The translations under genes and the position numbers were made by a program. A stretch of 64,000 nt of DNA from Mermis nigrescens (lineage: Eukaryota > Nematoda > Enoplea > Mermithida > Mermithidae), in assembly GCA_036768485.1 (NCBI GenBank), contig JAVLUZ010000273.1, forward strand, positions 1,411,104 through 1,475,103, read 5' to 3'. The notes below the pieces were generated by a model that saw nothing but the letters and a program-made list of their open reading frames with translations, had not been told where the DNA came from and made no database searches. Positions 1 to 12,000 of this stretch are shown in pieces (the stretch's first letter is position 1; every line of letters starts with the position of its first letter).

Positions 1-88
1 TTAGTCTCTTCCTTTTACATCCTTAGCAATGAAGAAATTCGAGTATATTTACCTTTTTTGTTCCATCAGAGCATTTCTCTTTGCTAGT
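1..88. repeat. right end of MITE family 1 (partial, cut by window edge)
   Basis: The segment ends in the motif CTTTGCTAGT. It matches the right terminal inverted repeat of the complete copies ending at 29265 and 61910: poly-T, then TTCCATCAGAGCATTT, then CTTTGCTAGT. The left part of the element lies outside the window. Confidence 0.8.
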
Positions 89-1610
89 TCCCTTCTTTTA
101 TTTTAATAATTCAGGCCATATATCGATAGGTGGGCAGCGCCAGAATTCTATGAGTTGCAAGTAGCTAGAGAAATTTAAATTTCGTCTCGAACCCTTTAAA
201 CTAAAATGATCACAGATCAAGAAATATTGCGTCAAAAGAGAAAAAAATTTTACGTTTTGAGATATTGTAGTCCTCTACATTCTTGAACCAATTGGACTGC
301 ACAGAAACCAAAATTAAGCTAGATAATCTTTACAACTCGCTAAAAGTAAAAAACCCGTATACTTTACACTTTTGTGCAACAACCCTTCAGTGTGAAGAAG
401 TTTTAAGGTCAGATTCGTAATCTACAACTCAGGGGCAACATTAAAAAAAATTGGTCCTCCGCAAATCGTTTGATACCCAATGCTCTGGGCGGTGTAAACT
501 TTACACTTGTGCGAATAACGCAACGTTGGGTGTATAGAAACAACATAAAGTAGGATCTGTAAAGCTAAGGTCAGGGCACATTTTAAGTATAATTAGCATG
601 TTCCGCCTACTTAGCGGAGTAGCTGAAGAAATTTCGTTTTCGTCTCGAACCTTTTACACTAAAACAATCACAGATCGAGAAATATTGCGTTAAAAGAGAA
701 AAAAATTTTACGTTTTGAGATGTTGTAACCCTCTACATTATTGAACCAATTGGACTGCACAGAAACCAAAATTGACTAGGATAACATCTAGGACACGCTA
801 ACAGTAAAAATTCGTTTACTTTACACTTTTGTGCAACAACCATTGAGTGTAAAGAAATTTTAATGTCAGATTCGTAATCTACAACTCAGGGGCAACATTT
901 TTTAAAAAAAATTGACTCTCCGCAAATTGTTTGATACCCAATTCTCTGGGCGGAAAAGTGCTTCTCAGTGTAAACTTTACACTTGTGCATATAACGCAAT
1001 ATTGGGTGTATAGAGACAAAGTAAACTAGGATCTGTAACACTAAGATCAGGGCACATTTTAAGCATAATAAGCATATTCCCCCTACTTTGCGGAGTAGCT
1101 GAAGAAATTTCGTTTTTTGTCTCGAACCCTTTACACTAAAACGATCAGAGATCGAGAAATATTGCGTTAAAAAAGAAAAAAAATTTTATATTTTGAGATG
1201 TTGTAACCCTCTACATTATAAAACCGATTGGACTGCACAGAAACCAAAATACACGTATACTTTACATTTTTGTGTAACGTCTATAGAGTGTAAAGAAATT
1301 TTAAGTTCAGATTCGTAATCTACAACTCAGGGGTAACATTTTTAAAAAATTGGCCCTCCGCCCTCCGCAAATTATTTGATTTTTCGATTTATACTTTACA
1401 CACTTATTGCTAACTCGGTATTGAGTGTAAACAAAAAAAAAGACGGGCATCGAATTTTTTACTTATCCATCGATTAAAAAAACCGCACCTCCCAGGTGTG
1501 TGCCGTTGTTGCTGTGAGGGGAAGACACAAATTTCGCACTCGCTATGATAATCATATAAGAAAAAGGGCGGCCAAGTATATTACAGGTAGCGCTATCGCG
1601 CTACCTATGA
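89..1610 (+). repeat. modular repeat copy 1: diverged tandem array plus terminal hairpin
   Basis: Diverged units of about 0.45 kb each carry TTTACACT and GTGTAAAG boxes. The array closes in a tail with a perfect 9-bp hairpin at 1585-1606 (AGGTAGCGC, loop TATC, GCGCTACCT), followed by ATGA. The same order recurs at 61911-63074. The 82-codon open frame at 1496-1744 lies in this tail and is not judged coding. Confidence 0.8.
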
Positions 1611-2440
1611 TTCCTTATTGCGCCCAAGCATTTTTCGGCGACAGCTGGGGGATGCGGCCGCCCTTGAACCGTCTTGCGCGTGAACATTACATAATTATCT
1701 GCCCTTTTTGTTCCATCAAGCTGTTTACTCGTTCGTTTGATTAGTCGGGCACTGCACATTTATTTTCAACAGGTGATATTGCTCTTATTAATTTTTTGAA
1801 TCATTTATTTCCCTACCTATTTCTTCCTGTGATCAAAAACATAAAACGCTTAATATTTCTTTATGTAGGCAATTCCAAAACGACCGTTTTTGTTAACATT
1901 ATTAGTTAGATAATTAATTATTCTCTCTATTTACTCTGTTTTACTGCGAGTTTCTAATTGGAGAATGTCCTTTTGAAAAGCAAGGATTGTATTTTTTACA
2001 CTCTTCAAAGGACAATGACGAAATAGCGTTGTTTCCGAATTTGGTTAAAATGCTTATTGTGCACGTACATAGATACCATTTCAAGGTTATTTCAATTTAC
2101 TTACTGCAATCTGTTGCCTATTAATTATTTATCAATTTTTTCATTTCGTTCGCCTAAATGATACCAGTTTATTTATAGTCGACAGAGATAAGCAAAAATG
2201 CGGATTTTGACCTTGTCTCACCTGTTAATCTTTGCCTAACTTTTGACTCGCGTTGACAAATTTGCATACACATTAAACCAACACACAAGTCGTATTTTCT
2301 CTTATTTTAGCTCACCTAATAAGCTTGGCGTAGATAAAGAGCAAACGCGCGATCAATTCGAAATTATTATTCAACTATATATCACTCATCAGCCTTAATT
2401 TATGCTATTAATACTGGATCTTACGTTGATCATACCTAAG
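1611..2440. other. AT-rich stretch without a recognised gene
   Basis: I see no long open frame, domain or recognisable repeat here. It is the distal 5' flank of the LIM-homeobox gene, so distant enhancers could lie in it, but nothing specific stands out. Confidence 0.5.
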
Positions 2441-2454
2441 CGTACGATTGATGA

Positions 2455-2570
2455 TGCGATTAATTGTCTATGCATTATCTGGCACATGATAATAAGGTGC
2501 ATATGTGCATTTGCGCATGGAAGGTAGGCTACAGTACGTTTCTGCGACATGAAACATCATGCATACAGGA
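2455..2570 (+). promoter_or_regulatory. cluster of POU/octamer-like and homeodomain-like sites upstream of the LIM-homeobox gene
   Basis: TAATTGTCTATGCATTATC at 2461-2479 pairs a homeodomain core with a palindromic ATGCAT. GTGCATATGTGCAT at 2498-2511 and ATTTGCGCAT at 2510-2519 follow, with another ATGCAT near 2560. In C. elegans, mec-3 is activated and maintained by the POU protein UNC-86 together with MEC-3 through octamer-like sites (established). That this cluster serves that role is inference from spacing (about 0.3-0.4 kb before the ATG) and motif type. No TATA box was assigned. Confidence 0.4.
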
Positions 2571-2863
2571 TGTTGAAGACAGTCGTTGCTATTACGCTTC
2601 TTACCGTACACCGGTGCTATTTACCTGTGGGAATAAGCTCATTACACTAGCCAGTATCACGTAATACTGATGTGTATATTAGAAATTAATAACAACAACC
2701 ACCTACATTTGTTTTTCCAATGAGCAAGGTTCAATAAAAACTGCGGTCGATTGATCCACTGTCGAAGCACATCATTTTATCCATCGGCTAACATACTGTA
2801 GCTTTAGTCGGCTATTAGACGACTTTGAGAATAGCATGATATTCGATAGTACATTTGGAAGTA

Positions 2864-3030
2864 ATGATATGCACTTCTTGCTCGGGTTGCCTTAAAGATC
2901 AATTTATTCTCAAAATCAACGATGATTATTGGCACGAGAAGTGCCTCAAATGTTCCATGTGCGGCGGTCAATTGAAGGAAAGATGCTACGAAAAGTTTGG
3001 CTCGGTGTTTTGCCCAAATGATTACTTCAG
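2864..3030 (+). CDS. mec-3: mec-3-like exon 1: LIM domain 1
   Basis: Starts [12 protein letters not shown] and ends in the codon AG|G at the donor GTACCT (CTTCAG|GTACCT), phase 2. The spacing C-x2-C-x17-H-x2-C-x2-C-x2-C is exactly that of a LIM domain. A spliced 5' leader exon cannot be excluded, since the frame is open back to a stop at 2837. Confidence 0.85.
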
Positions 3031-6000
3031 GTACCTACATAATTTTAGTTTATAAACAAGCTGCTCTAAATGCTTAGTCTAAAGTAATGAAAGCAAAAAC
3101 TTTTCGCTGCTTTCATCATTGTGCCTAGTGAACGTACAGGAATAGGGTCCTGTTTTATCAGACTAAAATAAGTTTGCATAAAAATAAGCTTTTAGTGGAT
3201 CAAGGTTTGATAAATTATTGACCGTACTAAAGCCATGCTAATATTTGTGTTAAATAAACAATTCTGCCTTTTTGTAAAATAATTCATGCAATCTTAAAAA
3301 TGTTATAAGTATCCTTTTCTCCAATCTGGTTCAGCTTCTGATTTTTCGAAAATATACTCTTCTGACACGAAATTGGCACTTATTAGGTAGTAAAAAATCT
3401 AATCTAAATGCGAAATTTCGTTACAAACACCAGTTTAATATTGTTTTCGTTTCGATATCAGTAGTTAACAAACTTGTTAAGCTTCTACAAAGAAGTGCTG
3501 AACAAGGCTATAGTCGTTCCGAAAGAACCGAAGCATTCAAAGTACGTTAACACAGACTCTTCTTTATGACAGGGGAAATTTATCACAAGGTCGAGTATGC
3601 ATAAGCTCTCACCAGGGACGTAGCCAGGGGCATAGGGGGCATATGCCCCGTCCCCGAAATTTTTCAGAAATTTTGTTGATTTTTCTGATGCAGTAATTGT
3701 GTTCATAAAATTGAGTTCAAAAAGGCAAGACACGTCAAAATTTCCCGGCGCTTCGCCCCGAGTCATTATTATTTATTGTTACATTGTAGTTCCTTGAGTT
3801 TAGAAGCTTGAATCGTCTGAAATTCGAGCGCTTCACATCACTTTAGTGATTTAATGCACTATTTGTTTGTTGAATGAAACTGCGCTTGCTTGCAGAGCAT
3901 AATAGTAAAAAAGCGAAAACGATTGCGTACAGTTTGTCTATTCTCTGTTTGGTTGTCTTTCTTTACAAGGACACATAATTCTGTTGTTATTGGAAAAAAT
4001 GGTCAAATTTTCTTGTGCTTCTGCGCATTTTCCATTTTCTGAACTACATCTTGTTAATAAGAAGGCCACAAATGGGTCTGAAAACGGTAAGAACAAAATT
4101 AATGATACATCTTTTTATATCTTATTGGTAGCGATCCGTTGCTGCACTGTATACTTAGCAGAGGTCAAAAAACGCATTTCAGCTCATAAGTTTTGTGCAC
4201 TGTAGGAGTCGATTAATTTTAATTGTTTTGGGCTTAATCCAGAACCAAGATTTGGCCGATTTTGTGTAAATTTCGACGTTACTATTCAACATTAAAGTGC
4301 TTCGTTTACAAAATTTTTCAGGGCTCTGCCCTGGACCCCGCTTTGGCGGTTAAGCGCGCTAACCCAGATCTCCCACCCAAAATCTCGTTGTACAAGTACA
4401 ACGGATTTCTGGAAGGACAAAAAAAGGGTAAATGGGTTAGGTATGTATTTCTTTAAAATTTCCGGTAGTTTGTCTGTTCAATGAAACGAGTATATATTCA
4501 GTTTTAAATACAAAAACGTCAAAAATTTTCAGTGCATAGCTTCACCAGTTAAAGTTATTTCTCTTTGTATTAGCTCTGCGTTTAAAAGCCTGAATAAGTC
4601 AAAATATTCTAGTGCTTCATACTAAGACAATAAGTCGCAGTATTCCTGTTAGATGCCAGAACTTATGGCATGATGTCAAAATTGTTTTGTACCAATTTGA
4701 TAATTTTTCTGCTCTGTCAGACTATCAGTATTCGCAGAGCTATAAAATGTTAAGGGCGGTAAAAAATGACTCAATCTTTGGTGCTTTGAGCCACTCATGA
4801 TTTCCGAACTGTTTATCAATAAGAAAGCCGTAGATTCTATATGAAAAAATATTAAAAATTTTCGGCGCTTTGCGCCGCATCACACTTTTGTATTTTTGAT
4901 TATCAGAAACCCATAAATAGGCTAGGCTGCACTACTAAAGTCGAAAAACTCAGTTTTACTATACCTAATGTGTTACTGTACCATATCAAAGCATACAATG
5001 CAAATGTAGTCTTAAGCTTATTTTTGTGTACCCCCCCGAACTAGAATCCTGGCTATGCCTCTGGCTCTCACTTGTACGAAGTTTCATTTACTATGCTCTA
5101 CTTTTATATCAAGAGTAAGAATTTCCCATTTTCAAACACCCGACGTCTGCTATAGAACGGATAAGCGTAATTTAAGAATTTCAGTCCATATATACGTAAT
5201 AGTAGGTACATTATTAAATTGCAAATTTTTCATCAGAGTTCATTTTTTTCTAAAAATGTTAACATTTCCTATACAAACCCTGTTAGAAGCAGACGAAATC
5301 ATTATGTGTACTATGAGAATCCATCGACGTACACGATTTTGATTGCGAAAAAAGGTATCATAAAAGTTGAAATTCTACAGCATTGAAAAATAAAGCTAGA
5401 ATAACTTTTTCATAATTTATTTATTTTAAGCGGTGCATGGGAACAAACGCGGATTTAGACAGAGAGAGTGCGCCGGGCGCCCCCCCCCGTCGTAAAAAAA
5501 TAGTTGGACGCAATAGAGAATAATATGCATATTTTTGATGATTTTAGTCATTTTTATAACAAAATTTTTTCGGCGCTGCACGCCGGGTAGTAACTCATTA
5601 ATTTCGTTTACTAACATTCTTAGCGCTTAAAAAATGTATTAAGTCAGGAGGGTAGTTTATATACAGAACAAGGGTGAGTTTTTAGTTCCTACAGTGATTT
5701 CTCGAGTATTTTTCGGTGCTTTATACCGATTTTTGCACTAATTTTGACCATTTTCCGCAAGAAATTTTCAGAAATTTCAAACTTTTTTCGATTCACAAAT
5801 AAATTTGTTTATTGAGAGACGGCCAAAAACGATACTTTAAGCATAACTAAGGGACACAAATTTCATACAATTCTTGACACAATCAGGCAAATCTGGGGTT
5901 ACGCCTCCTGTCAGAAAATCCTGGATCTGCCACTGCGTAAGAATTAATGACAAATCTTGATATTTTTCAAATCGAAAAAACATTATTTTTTAGACAATTC

Positions 6001-9000
6001 AGCAAAATCCGCTGTTTCTCGTGCGGCATCGGCATAGCCCCGACCGACATAGTTTTCAAGCTTAAACCCAGCATTATTTGCCACGTCCAGTGCCAGCGTT
6101 GCTCCGTTTGCGCTATCAATTTGCAGCCTGGGGTCGAAATCGGCGTCGACGAAAACGGCAGACGCTTGTTTTGCCAGGAGCACTTAAGCTTGGCCCAAAA
6201 AACGCCGCCCTTGTCCACTTTCGAACAACAAAGGCAACAAATTGAACAAGACCGTTATTTGACCAATAAATCGAACTTCGACGTGGATTTCTGTAGCACA
6301 GAAGACAAGTGTTTGTTAAAGAAAGAATATGGACATCCATTGGTTGCTTCAAGGCCTGGTGAGCAAGCACGGTAGAGGGGGGCGGTGGCCTCTGTGATAA
6401 AAAATATTGGGCACAATGGAGAAAATTTGTGTTGTTTTTTAATGATTTTCGCCATTTTATCGCTATTTTCCCATTTTTCGCGCCGGATTCATTAATGACA
6501 TTTAGTTACTTACCTTCTTGGTGCTCGAAAAACCTTATTTTTACACCGAAAGAGTACATACGTTTTGCGCGGAACAGTGATTTTGAAGTTCTTTCTTATA
6601 ATGATTTCTCAGATAAAAGGCATCGTAATTTAAATAGTTTTGCCTATTTTTATAGCTTAACTTTTCAAAATCTTACGCATTTTGCGTTATATCTTTTGGT
6701 ATCATTTTATTAAACTCGTGTAACAAAGGAAGGAGCTCAGTATTTTAGCAGCGTTTTGCGTTTTCTCAGTACTTTGTATCAATTTTTGCGCTGAATCGTC
6801 GATTAATTTCAGACTAATCGTACGTTTTTACGCCATTTTCAAAAATTTTGAAAATTTGTTAGCTTTATGGATCAGAAATGATTTTGCCTATCAAAACCGA
6901 ACATCGTCGAAAGTACAAGCTCTGTATCCAATTAGGGTCACAGTATACTTTTTGACATAAAATGCTCAAAAAAGGTGGTCCATTTGCTTAGTATGGTAAT
7001 TACCACACTTGCGTGCCGCGAAAAACTGAGACACCATTTTGGATACAGTGCTTGTAGTTTGGACGACGTTTGCTACTTTACAGATAATGGACGGACTTTT
7101 TGGACTATTAGCAAAATAAGGGTTCTGCCCACACATGAGTGGGCGTGGGGGCTAGGGGTGCCTGGACACTCGAGAATCTGAAGGACCCCAAAAAAATCGA
7201 TAGACTTCCAGAATTGAATTTTTGTTGCTAATTTTAGCGATTTTGCCCCATCGGACATCCCAGAATCGAAACTTATTCTTTAAGTCATTCAGTTTAATTA
7301 CTGCCACAATAATATAATTATAGTCTGTTTCACACAACTTCAGTCATAAATTTTAAAACTATCCCAGACTATAAGCTGACAGAATGCGATTATAGCATTG
7401 ATCTGATATATAGTTATCGTAAACCTCGGCTTACTGTTGATGACATTTCTTAGAATTTATGCATGAAGTCATGTGAAACACACGATAAATACCTTCCTAT
7501 AATTACCTAGTACTATCGTACTTCCGTATTACTGATTAAAATATGGTGATGGTGGCCTTGTTGGGACATTGGCTCTGTCGGGACGGTGGCCTGGCCATGT
7601 TAGGACGGTGGCTGTGTTGATACCCTTGGTGGTAAAGTTAGGACGGTGGCTGAGTTGGAATGGTGGCCATAATGGAACGGTGGTCATGTTGGGACGGTGG
7701 CCGTGTTGGGACGGTGGCCGTGTTAAGAATTTGGGTGGCCGTGTTGGGTAGTGGCGTTGGGACGGTGGCCATTTTGGGGCTGGGGGCCATGTTGGGACTT
7801 TACCGCATAGATTATTCCGCCCCTCACCCTATCGAAAATCTTGGATACGCCACAGCTGTTCCGGCTATATGCAATGACTGTGAATTTAAAGCAAGAAGCA
7901 AGGTTAGCAATCATTTTACGTAAGTAGGCAAAGTGAAAAAAATTTTGTGAGAAACAAAAAAATGACATGTTTACTTTATTTACACTTATCGATTTTAAAC
8001 AACATTTATTTTTCCTGTTTTTCTTCATCCTGAGCTTCTCTCCTCTAGACTAAGGTACAGGTTTTCAGCAGCATTGATTTCCTTCTTGCGCTCAGGTACA
8101 TATATACATACCGCCATAGCTGAGCCGTACAATACTTTCGTCACATTCACTGAAAATTGTTTTTTGAAAGCTCTTTCTGGAAATTAGAATTTTGTTGTTC
8201 TTGTAGACGTACATTGTGAGGGAAATAAGAAGAAAAGCTCTTAAATGCTTGAACTTTTTGAAACGAGTTTTATGTCTTTGCAACTTAGCAAAAGGGCATG
8301 TTTTCATGGCCTATCAAAGTGAATAGTTGTTGCAATGTAATGTTATTATTCATTCTTTTTTGAGAGTATTCAGTTGTCTATCTATAAAAATCGTGCCAAC
8401 TTTTTTGCACACATGAAAGTCTAATCAGAAGTGTTCTAAATCTCGCTTCTGGCATCTTACATCTTACACGGAAGCATTAGCGATACGCGCTACTTACTAA
8501 TATTCCTAAAAGTAATTCGTTCTACTTTTAGACATGCACAGCATGGAAATTAGGGAGGCGGTGAAATCTAAATTTTTTCTAAAATTCCTTTTCCAAGCTT
8601 AAAGACGTAGAACACGCGTCAAAAGCATAATGTTTTAGCATTTCTGACGTTGCTCACTCTCTTTCTAGAAAGTGAAACCGCATAAAATTTCGAAAAATAT
8701 AAAAAAACTAACAAATCGAACAAAATACAGTCATTAAATGAATCGCGAAGAGTCGAGTCGACACTTTTGAGCAAATAGATAGCTAATAAAAACGCTTGAA
8801 ATATCACCTTTTCTAAGTTTTTTGAAAATCGCAAATTTGGGGTGGGGGTAAAAACATTCCTGCGGGGTGTAAACGTTTCAAGGAAAAGAAAACATTATCA
8901 AACCCCTAAAATAATGTATGATTACTTTATGTATTTTAATATTGTAAAAAGCAATAGATAGTTAATTGATAGGTTGCTCAACGAGTCGGTCGGATCAGGA

Positions 9001-12000
9001 GGTCCTTAAGCACCGTTACGACGAAATACCCGAAGAGCAGACCATCGTTGACGGCGCTCCATCGACGAGGTATATCAGAAGACGCGGACCACGAACGACA
9101 ATCAGGCCTAGTCAGCTGGACTTGCTGAACAGAATTTTTGGCAATACCCCGAAGCCGTCGAAGCATGCTCGTGCCAAATTAGCACTTGAAACTGGCTTGA
9201 GCATGCGCGTCATACAAGTATGATAATAAACTTGAGTTTCATTAATTGTAATTACGAGTATGTAAGCACTCCTTGCTAGAATTCATGTTACTCGTATATG
9301 TCTTATTTTTGTACATTCGTTCTTTTATTCACGAATTGAAGCAAAAAAAGTTGGACTCCTTGTATGCTAGAAATCTTTGTTGATAACGCGTGATTCGCTC
9401 TAATTAAGCATTAGGTCTTCCGCGTTTGTCTCAGCTACTGAGATTATAAACGCTACCCACTTCAAAATATTTTCCCTAAATTGAATACTAAGGTACATAC
9501 TTTACTGTTTTAAATTACCGTTCGTCTGATCACATAATTCAAATTTAAAAATTTCATTCAAAGAAAGATAATACTGTTAAAAGTGTATTAAATGACATTT
9601 CTTAGCGAAAATCCGCGCGTAAAAATTTGTCAAGTCTAGATTAAGATAAATTGGCACATAGCTGGCCGCCCTATTTTGGGGAGACCAACACCAATTTTGG
9701 GGGGACTAAGCCCAAAAAGGCTATAAATAGCACAAAATAACGTTAAAAAAGTCCTATTTTTCCGATTTTTCTGAATTTTGGGGGCCAGACCCCCTATTCC
9801 CCCAGTGATACGTGCCTGAAGATAAACAAATAAGTTCTGCTCTATTATTTGTCTTCCCGCACATGAAGCAGTGCACAAACAGACTATCAAAGAAAAATAC
9901 TCCGATGGAACAAAAACGACGAATATATTTGGGATTGTGGATTAAGGATGTAAAAAGAGAGGACTTGGAAAAAGCTATCTATGCGTATGTGTCCGTGCCC
10001 TTAGCGGCCAAGATGCGCCGCGACGCGATACCGTGTTAAAATTGTCACTTTTGAGCCATTATTCGCTTTTTGTGCAGTAGCTCAACGTGAAAAGCGAGTG
10101 AATGTAAAAGAAAATCTCGCTTTTTAAAACGGTCGCGCGTCTCGAAAAGCGAGACTATTTAAGCTCTGTGTCTACTGAAAAAGGTTATTTTTAGATGCCC
10201 GAAAACCCATTTTCTCCTACCGGCCCGATTCTGCGGCCATTAAATGTACATATAACGGCTTTAAATTTTGGGGTAAGGGTTTCCTCCACGGCCATTTTCC
10301 AGGGCGGGGGGGGTAGTTAAACTCCAATTTCTTGGCAAAATGGTCAGAAAACACCCAGAAACGGCCGAAAATTTAATTTTCCCAAAAAATCAAGTGGGGG
10401 TGGGTCAAAATTTACTGTCTTCTGGGAAGGGTTGGGGCTCCTAATTTCAGGTGGGGATCCACCATACCCGTGTTACATGTATGGCGACCATTCCGATTCT
10501 CCAACTGTCTTAATTTTTCGACCAGTGTTATAAAAAGTTCTTTTTTGACTCACAAAATTCGCGATTCACCAACAGTCGGTGTCCGGCAAAAATATATAGT
10601 GGAGAAATTCATCATGAAAAAATTCATCGTCAGAATTTGTCGTGAAGTAAAATTCATCGTCTTGAAACTGAACTACGGGAAAATACATCGTTAAAACAGA
10701 ATATGAGAATAAAACTGCTAAATTTTATTGTCAAAATGAAACAAAAAATGGATGAAGAAAACATAATTAAAAGATGAAATTATGGGCTAATCTTCGAAGA
10801 TAATCCATTCTGTCACGGTTAACGCACTGGAAGTAAAATAAGTTTGTAGTGTAAACTTTGCAGATTAACAATAAATAAATAGTGCAAACTTCGCACTACT
10901 TCAACTAATTTTCGTTTTCCTTCCTCACTGAGCAAATATTCGAGCGGCATGACAACAGTATCAACAAAAACTACTTGAATAGAAAGCCAGAAAGCAAAGA
11001 GTGACCTCTTGACTCCAGAAGTTTACAGTATCTAGCTTTTCTTGTTTACAAAACACATTGAACATTACAACAAGAAATTTAACCCTCCTCCTTCCTTAAC
11101 ATGTCCACACAATGAAGTTGCTCACGATGAATTTACTTACGAAGAATTTTACCTGACGATGAATTATGAACGATGAATTTTCTCACGATGAAATTTCCGT
11201 AAATCCCAACAGTCCCATTTCTCTGTCCATCTCAATTCTCAGGCCGTCCTAACTTTTCGTCCACATTAATTGTTTTTGATACCTAACGTTTTCATTCATT
11301 TTTCACATTCTTCTGCTTACACTTGTCTTAATCCGATTCATTTTAATGCTACTTTTTACGTTGATTACTTCTTTTTTCAGGTATGGTACGTTGCATAATA
11401 ATGTGGTACGTTTATCCGACTAGCAGACGAGTGGATTTGGTTGCATGGATGCAATGCACTTGGCGTTTGATTCAATTTTCTTGAAAATATCAGGGAAATA
11501 AAAATGGATATTATATATAGCTTTCTGCTCCAGAATGAAGAGTCATCTCAGAATTCAATATCATTTCGCCGATCAATATTTGTGTGCATTTTTCTTGATA
11601 TGAGCTAGAAAAGATGGCTCGCTTCCTGTCTTTGTTTGAGTAATCAAAAAACGATCAAATATTTAAAAGAATCAAAATTCTATTAGTTCATTAAATTAAG
11701 TTGATATGCTTTGAAAATCTACCGTCAAGATTGGCTCAATCAGGGTAATCATGGATTTGCCGTTGATTATGTATGAGATTGATCTAATCTACTGATTACT
11801 GATAAATGCTAAGCATATTATTACTAGCAAAGAAAAATGCTCCGATGGAACAAAAAAGGGGAATATACTTGGGATTGTGAATTATCGAGGATGTAAAAGG
11901 AGGGCACTAGGAAAAATCTCCCTATGTTATATGCCAAAAATCGCAAAATATGTTAAAAATCAGAATGCAAAAAATCGAAGTATATTCTGCGGTCTCTGAA

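Noticed and set aside
2464..2664. 66-codon plus-strand frame before the LIM-homeobox gene
   Set aside because: No domain and no splice link. The sequence reads better as a regulatory cluster.
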